Source: a virus. Taken from it: a DNA stretch of 60,844 nt. The stretch is taken from positions 1 to 60,844 of IMG/VR virus record IMGVR_UViG_3300025687_006674; one strand, written 5' to 3'. How positions within the stretch are numbered: the first letter of the stretch is position 1; each line of letters starts with the position of its first letter. A program made the position numbers and the translations under genes. Shown piece after piece: positions 59,130-60,844 of the stretch. The notes beneath the pieces were generated by a model that worked only from the letters and a program-made list of their open reading frames with translations, was not told the DNA's origin and searched no databases.

Positions 59130-59888
59130 TTATTTTTTTGGTTCCCATACGTTGAATGACTCTGTAAACTCTTTTGAGGTAACTTTCTTTTTTGTATACC
59201 CTTCTGTGTTCTCAGGTCTTTTCAATAAATATCCCTCACCTTTCAATTTTTCCAAAACTTTCTTTTGTCTTTTTGTAAAATCGTTTGAAACTTCATCCGT
59301 ATCCAATAATGTAGCTAAACCTTTCTTTTCTTTTAACTTCATTTCTTCTTCAAATGGTTGTTCAGGTTCCTTCGATACGGGTTCTTGGACTTCAACATCT
59401 GTTTCTACTTCATCCTTTTCCATATCAGAACTTGTGTTTTTTAAATCTTCAGGACCAACCTTTACTAATGTGAAATGTTTATCGTTGTCACCTTTTGATT
59501 CAACTTTAAAATAATCATATTCACTATCACCATCATAATCACCATTAAATTCTGTTTCTAATCTTACGTCTAAAACTGCGGATGGGAATGAACCACCAAC
59601 GATATGATATTCTTCGTCTTTATTACCTTTAGATGCAATAACTGCTTTAATAAGTGAAGTATCTTCATTATTACCTAATCGTTTGAATGAATCAATATTA
59701 TCATTGATATTATCAATCTCATCAAAATTAACACTTACTTCTTTTCCTTTTTTATCGTTAAATTTTATAAACTTAAATTTATCTTTCAAAGTAAGTTCAG
59801 GTTTAGGTTTACCCATATCCTCTTCTTGTTCATTTATACCAAAAAGGCTTATAATTCTTTGTTTTTCTTCTTGTATTCTTTTTTTCAT
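59130..59888 (-). CDS. Hypothetical protein with leader-like N-terminus
   Basis: 252 residues. M-K-K-R-I-Q-E-E-K-Q-R-I-I-S-L-F-G-I-N-E-Q-E-E begins it, closely parallel to the leader at 54802. The body is charged with a central beta region and an acidic linker; the C-terminus is basic (F-T-K-R-Q-K-K-V-L-E-K-L). No enzymatic motif is seen. Confidence 0.65.
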   Translation of the reverse strand: MKKRIQEEKQRIISLFGINEQEEDMGKPKPELTLKDKFKFIKFNDKKGKEVSVNFDEIDNINDNIDSFKRLGNNEDTSLIKAVIASKGNKDEEYHIVGGSFPSAVLDVRLETEFNGDYDGDSEYDYFKVESKGDNDKHFTLVKVGPEDLKNTSSDMEKDEVETDVEVQEPVSKEPEQPFEEEMKLKEKKGLATLLDTDEVSNDFTKRQKKVLEKLKGEGYLLKRPENTEGYTKKKVTSKEFTESFNVWEPKK

Positions 59889-59892
59889 AATA

Positions 59893-60844
59893 TTAAAACT
59901 TTACAAATTTGTTGTTTTCAAGTTTATATCTATCTCCACCATAATTAGGTTCTGTATAATAAATATTTACATTACCAACAGGTTTTATTGACCCGTTCGG
60001 GTATTGTTGTTTCCATAAATCTTGAGGTGTCGATGCTTGACTACTTGGTGTAGTGGTATTTTGTGTTTGTGAGTTATCTGATGCTTGACTACTTGGTGTA
60101 GTGGTATTTTGTGTTTGTGAGTTATCTGATGTACGTAATATTTCTCTTGCTTTTTTTGTTAATTTTTCCCATTCATTACCATCAGTTACATAATACTCAC
60201 CACCTATAATATAATCACCATCGGTATCTTTCAGATTAAAATAGTCTTGGTCAGCCTCCTTTATTCTATATGCATTACCGTCATTAACTAAGTATGTAAA
60301 TTTATCCTCTTCAGTACCCTGTACTGTAATACTCCCATCTTTATTTCTCGTTATATCATCCTCACTATAAAATCCATAGGTCTGTAAATACTTTGAAGGT
60401 AAATTGATACCTTCATCTAATAAGTATTTTTTAATTGGTGTTAATAAATCAACTAAATTAGGATTGTGTACACCTATTAAAGTACTAAGTTGACTATTTT
60501 TTGTACTACTACCTCTTCCATCCCATTTTATTTCTTCTGGCCAAAATTGTACAAAATTTTTATTTGTTGGTTGTTCTGAAACAGGTTTGTAATCAGGTAA
60601 GAATCTATTAAACTTATCGTTAAATATATCTTTTATCTTTATCTGAACTTTTTGACCTTCAGGATTTACTGCAGTTATATAAGAGTTTTGTCCTTCACCT
60701 TCTATTTTGAAAGCCCCATTATTTGCAACATACCATAATTCCTTATTTTTATCAACAACAAATTGGTTTATACCTGAACTTGTTGGTAGTCCGTATAGTA
60801 AGTCGGCATAATTTTTATTTTCACCTATTCCTGTAAATGTTTTA
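59893..60844 (-). CDS. Hypothetical virion-type protein, N-terminus off the right edge
   Basis: The frame is open from base 60844 to a TAA at complement 59893-59895, ~316 residues visible. It has Y-R-I-K-E-A-D-Q-D-Y-F-N-L, W-P-E-E-I-K-W-D-G-R-G, and a 16-residue Ser/Thr/Gln linker repeated twice near the C-terminus. No family recognised. It is 4 bp upstream of the 59130 gene and probably co-transcribed. Confidence 0.7.
   Translation of the reverse strand, partial: KTFTGIGENKNYADLLYGLPTSSGINQFVVDKNKELWYVANNGAFKIEGEGQNSYITAVNPEGQKVQIKIKDIFNDKFNRFLPDYKPVSEQPTNKNFVQFWPEEIKWDGRGSSTKNSQLSTLIGVHNPNLVDLLTPIKKYLLDEGINLPSKYLQTYGFYSEDDITRNKDGSITVQGTEEDKFTYLVNDGNAYRIKEADQDYFNLKDTDGDYIIGGEYYVTDGNEWEKLTKKAREILRTSDNSQTQNTTTPSSQASDNSQTQNTTTPSSQASTPQDLWKQQYPNGSIKPVGNVNIYYTEPNYGGDRYKLENNKFVKF
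60032..60127. repeat. 48-bp tandem repeat, two copies, coding
   Basis: gatgcttgac begins at 60032 and 60080, giving two identical 48-bp units. They encode a D-N-S-Q-T-Q-N-T-T-T-P-S-S-Q-A-S linker. Confidence 0.9.

Overview
The window is part of a large, T4-like tailed phage (myovirus) genome that most likely infects a member of the Bacteroidota. The phage assignment rests on a T4-ordered head cassette on the minus strand: TerL at 42252-44021, portal at 40340-42202, prohead protease at 37413-38141, acidic core/scaffold protein at 35614-37059 and major capsid protein at 33790-35589. It is supported by a baseplate gp5-like protein, a gp55-like sigma factor, PhoH, dUTPase and an endolysin. The host assignment rests on six near-perfect Bacteroidota-type promoters (TTG, 19-20 bp, TAnnTTTG), on a bS21 homologue of Bacteroidota type, on a short secreted protein with an N-A-Q signal cleavage site, and on low GC with few Shine-Dalgarno sites. 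Genes are tightly packed with many ATGA/TAATG overlaps. No gap above 300 bases lacks a gene; the largest non-protein stretch holds a tmRNA.

Layout: (1) 1-3272, minus: appendage proteins, one with long Pro/Thr-Ser repeats running off the left edge and one with a lectin-like fold. (2) 3328-9104, plus: small unknown genes, a WYL-like protein, a glycosyltransferase, a DnaQ-like exonuclease, dUTPase, a HAD phosphatase and a MORN-like repeat protein. (3) 9079-19695, plus: a dense sugar cluster with several GT2/GT4 enzymes, a DegT aminotransferase, an acetyltransferase fusion, GT10 and GT11 fucosyltransferase-like enzymes, a GDP-fucose/colitose synthase-like SDR, a ColD-like dehydratase, a sulfotransferase and GDP-mannose 4,6-dehydratase. 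(4) 19722-23951: PhoH, a HAD-like protein, two more glycosyltransferases and the late sigma factor. (5) 23979-30149: tail/baseplate genes. (6) 30189-33719: small accessory genes and a class II aminoacyl-tRNA synthetase core. (7) 33790-49235, minus: head morphogenesis and terminase, with a bS21 gene inserted on the plus strand at 39126. (8) 49309-58406: an accessory island with a UVR-motif protein, a ClpC-like unfoldase, an M20-type peptidase, a tmRNA, a zinc-motif protein, the endolysin, an HNH nuclease and tRNA-Leu(UAA). (9) 58475-60844, minus: virion-type unknown proteins running off the right edge.

Three systems deserve most attention. First, a protein-turnover set: a tmRNA that keeps the G3.U alanine identity pair but has a 21-residue tag containing an extra hairpin, a ClpC-like ATPase without its N-domain but with an IGF loop for ClpP docking, a double-UVR protein, and an M20-type peptidase. 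Second, a nucleotide-sugar pathway in which the ColD-like enzyme has His in place of the PLP lysine, which points to GDP-colitose or a similar 3,6-dideoxyhexose and to decoration or sulfation of a glycan. Third, a repeated TATTTAT[A/T/C/G] motif just upstream of at least sixteen mostly virion-type genes, oriented with the gene. It is a candidate late promoter for the gp55-like sigma factor and contrasts with the host-type promoters of the accessory island.
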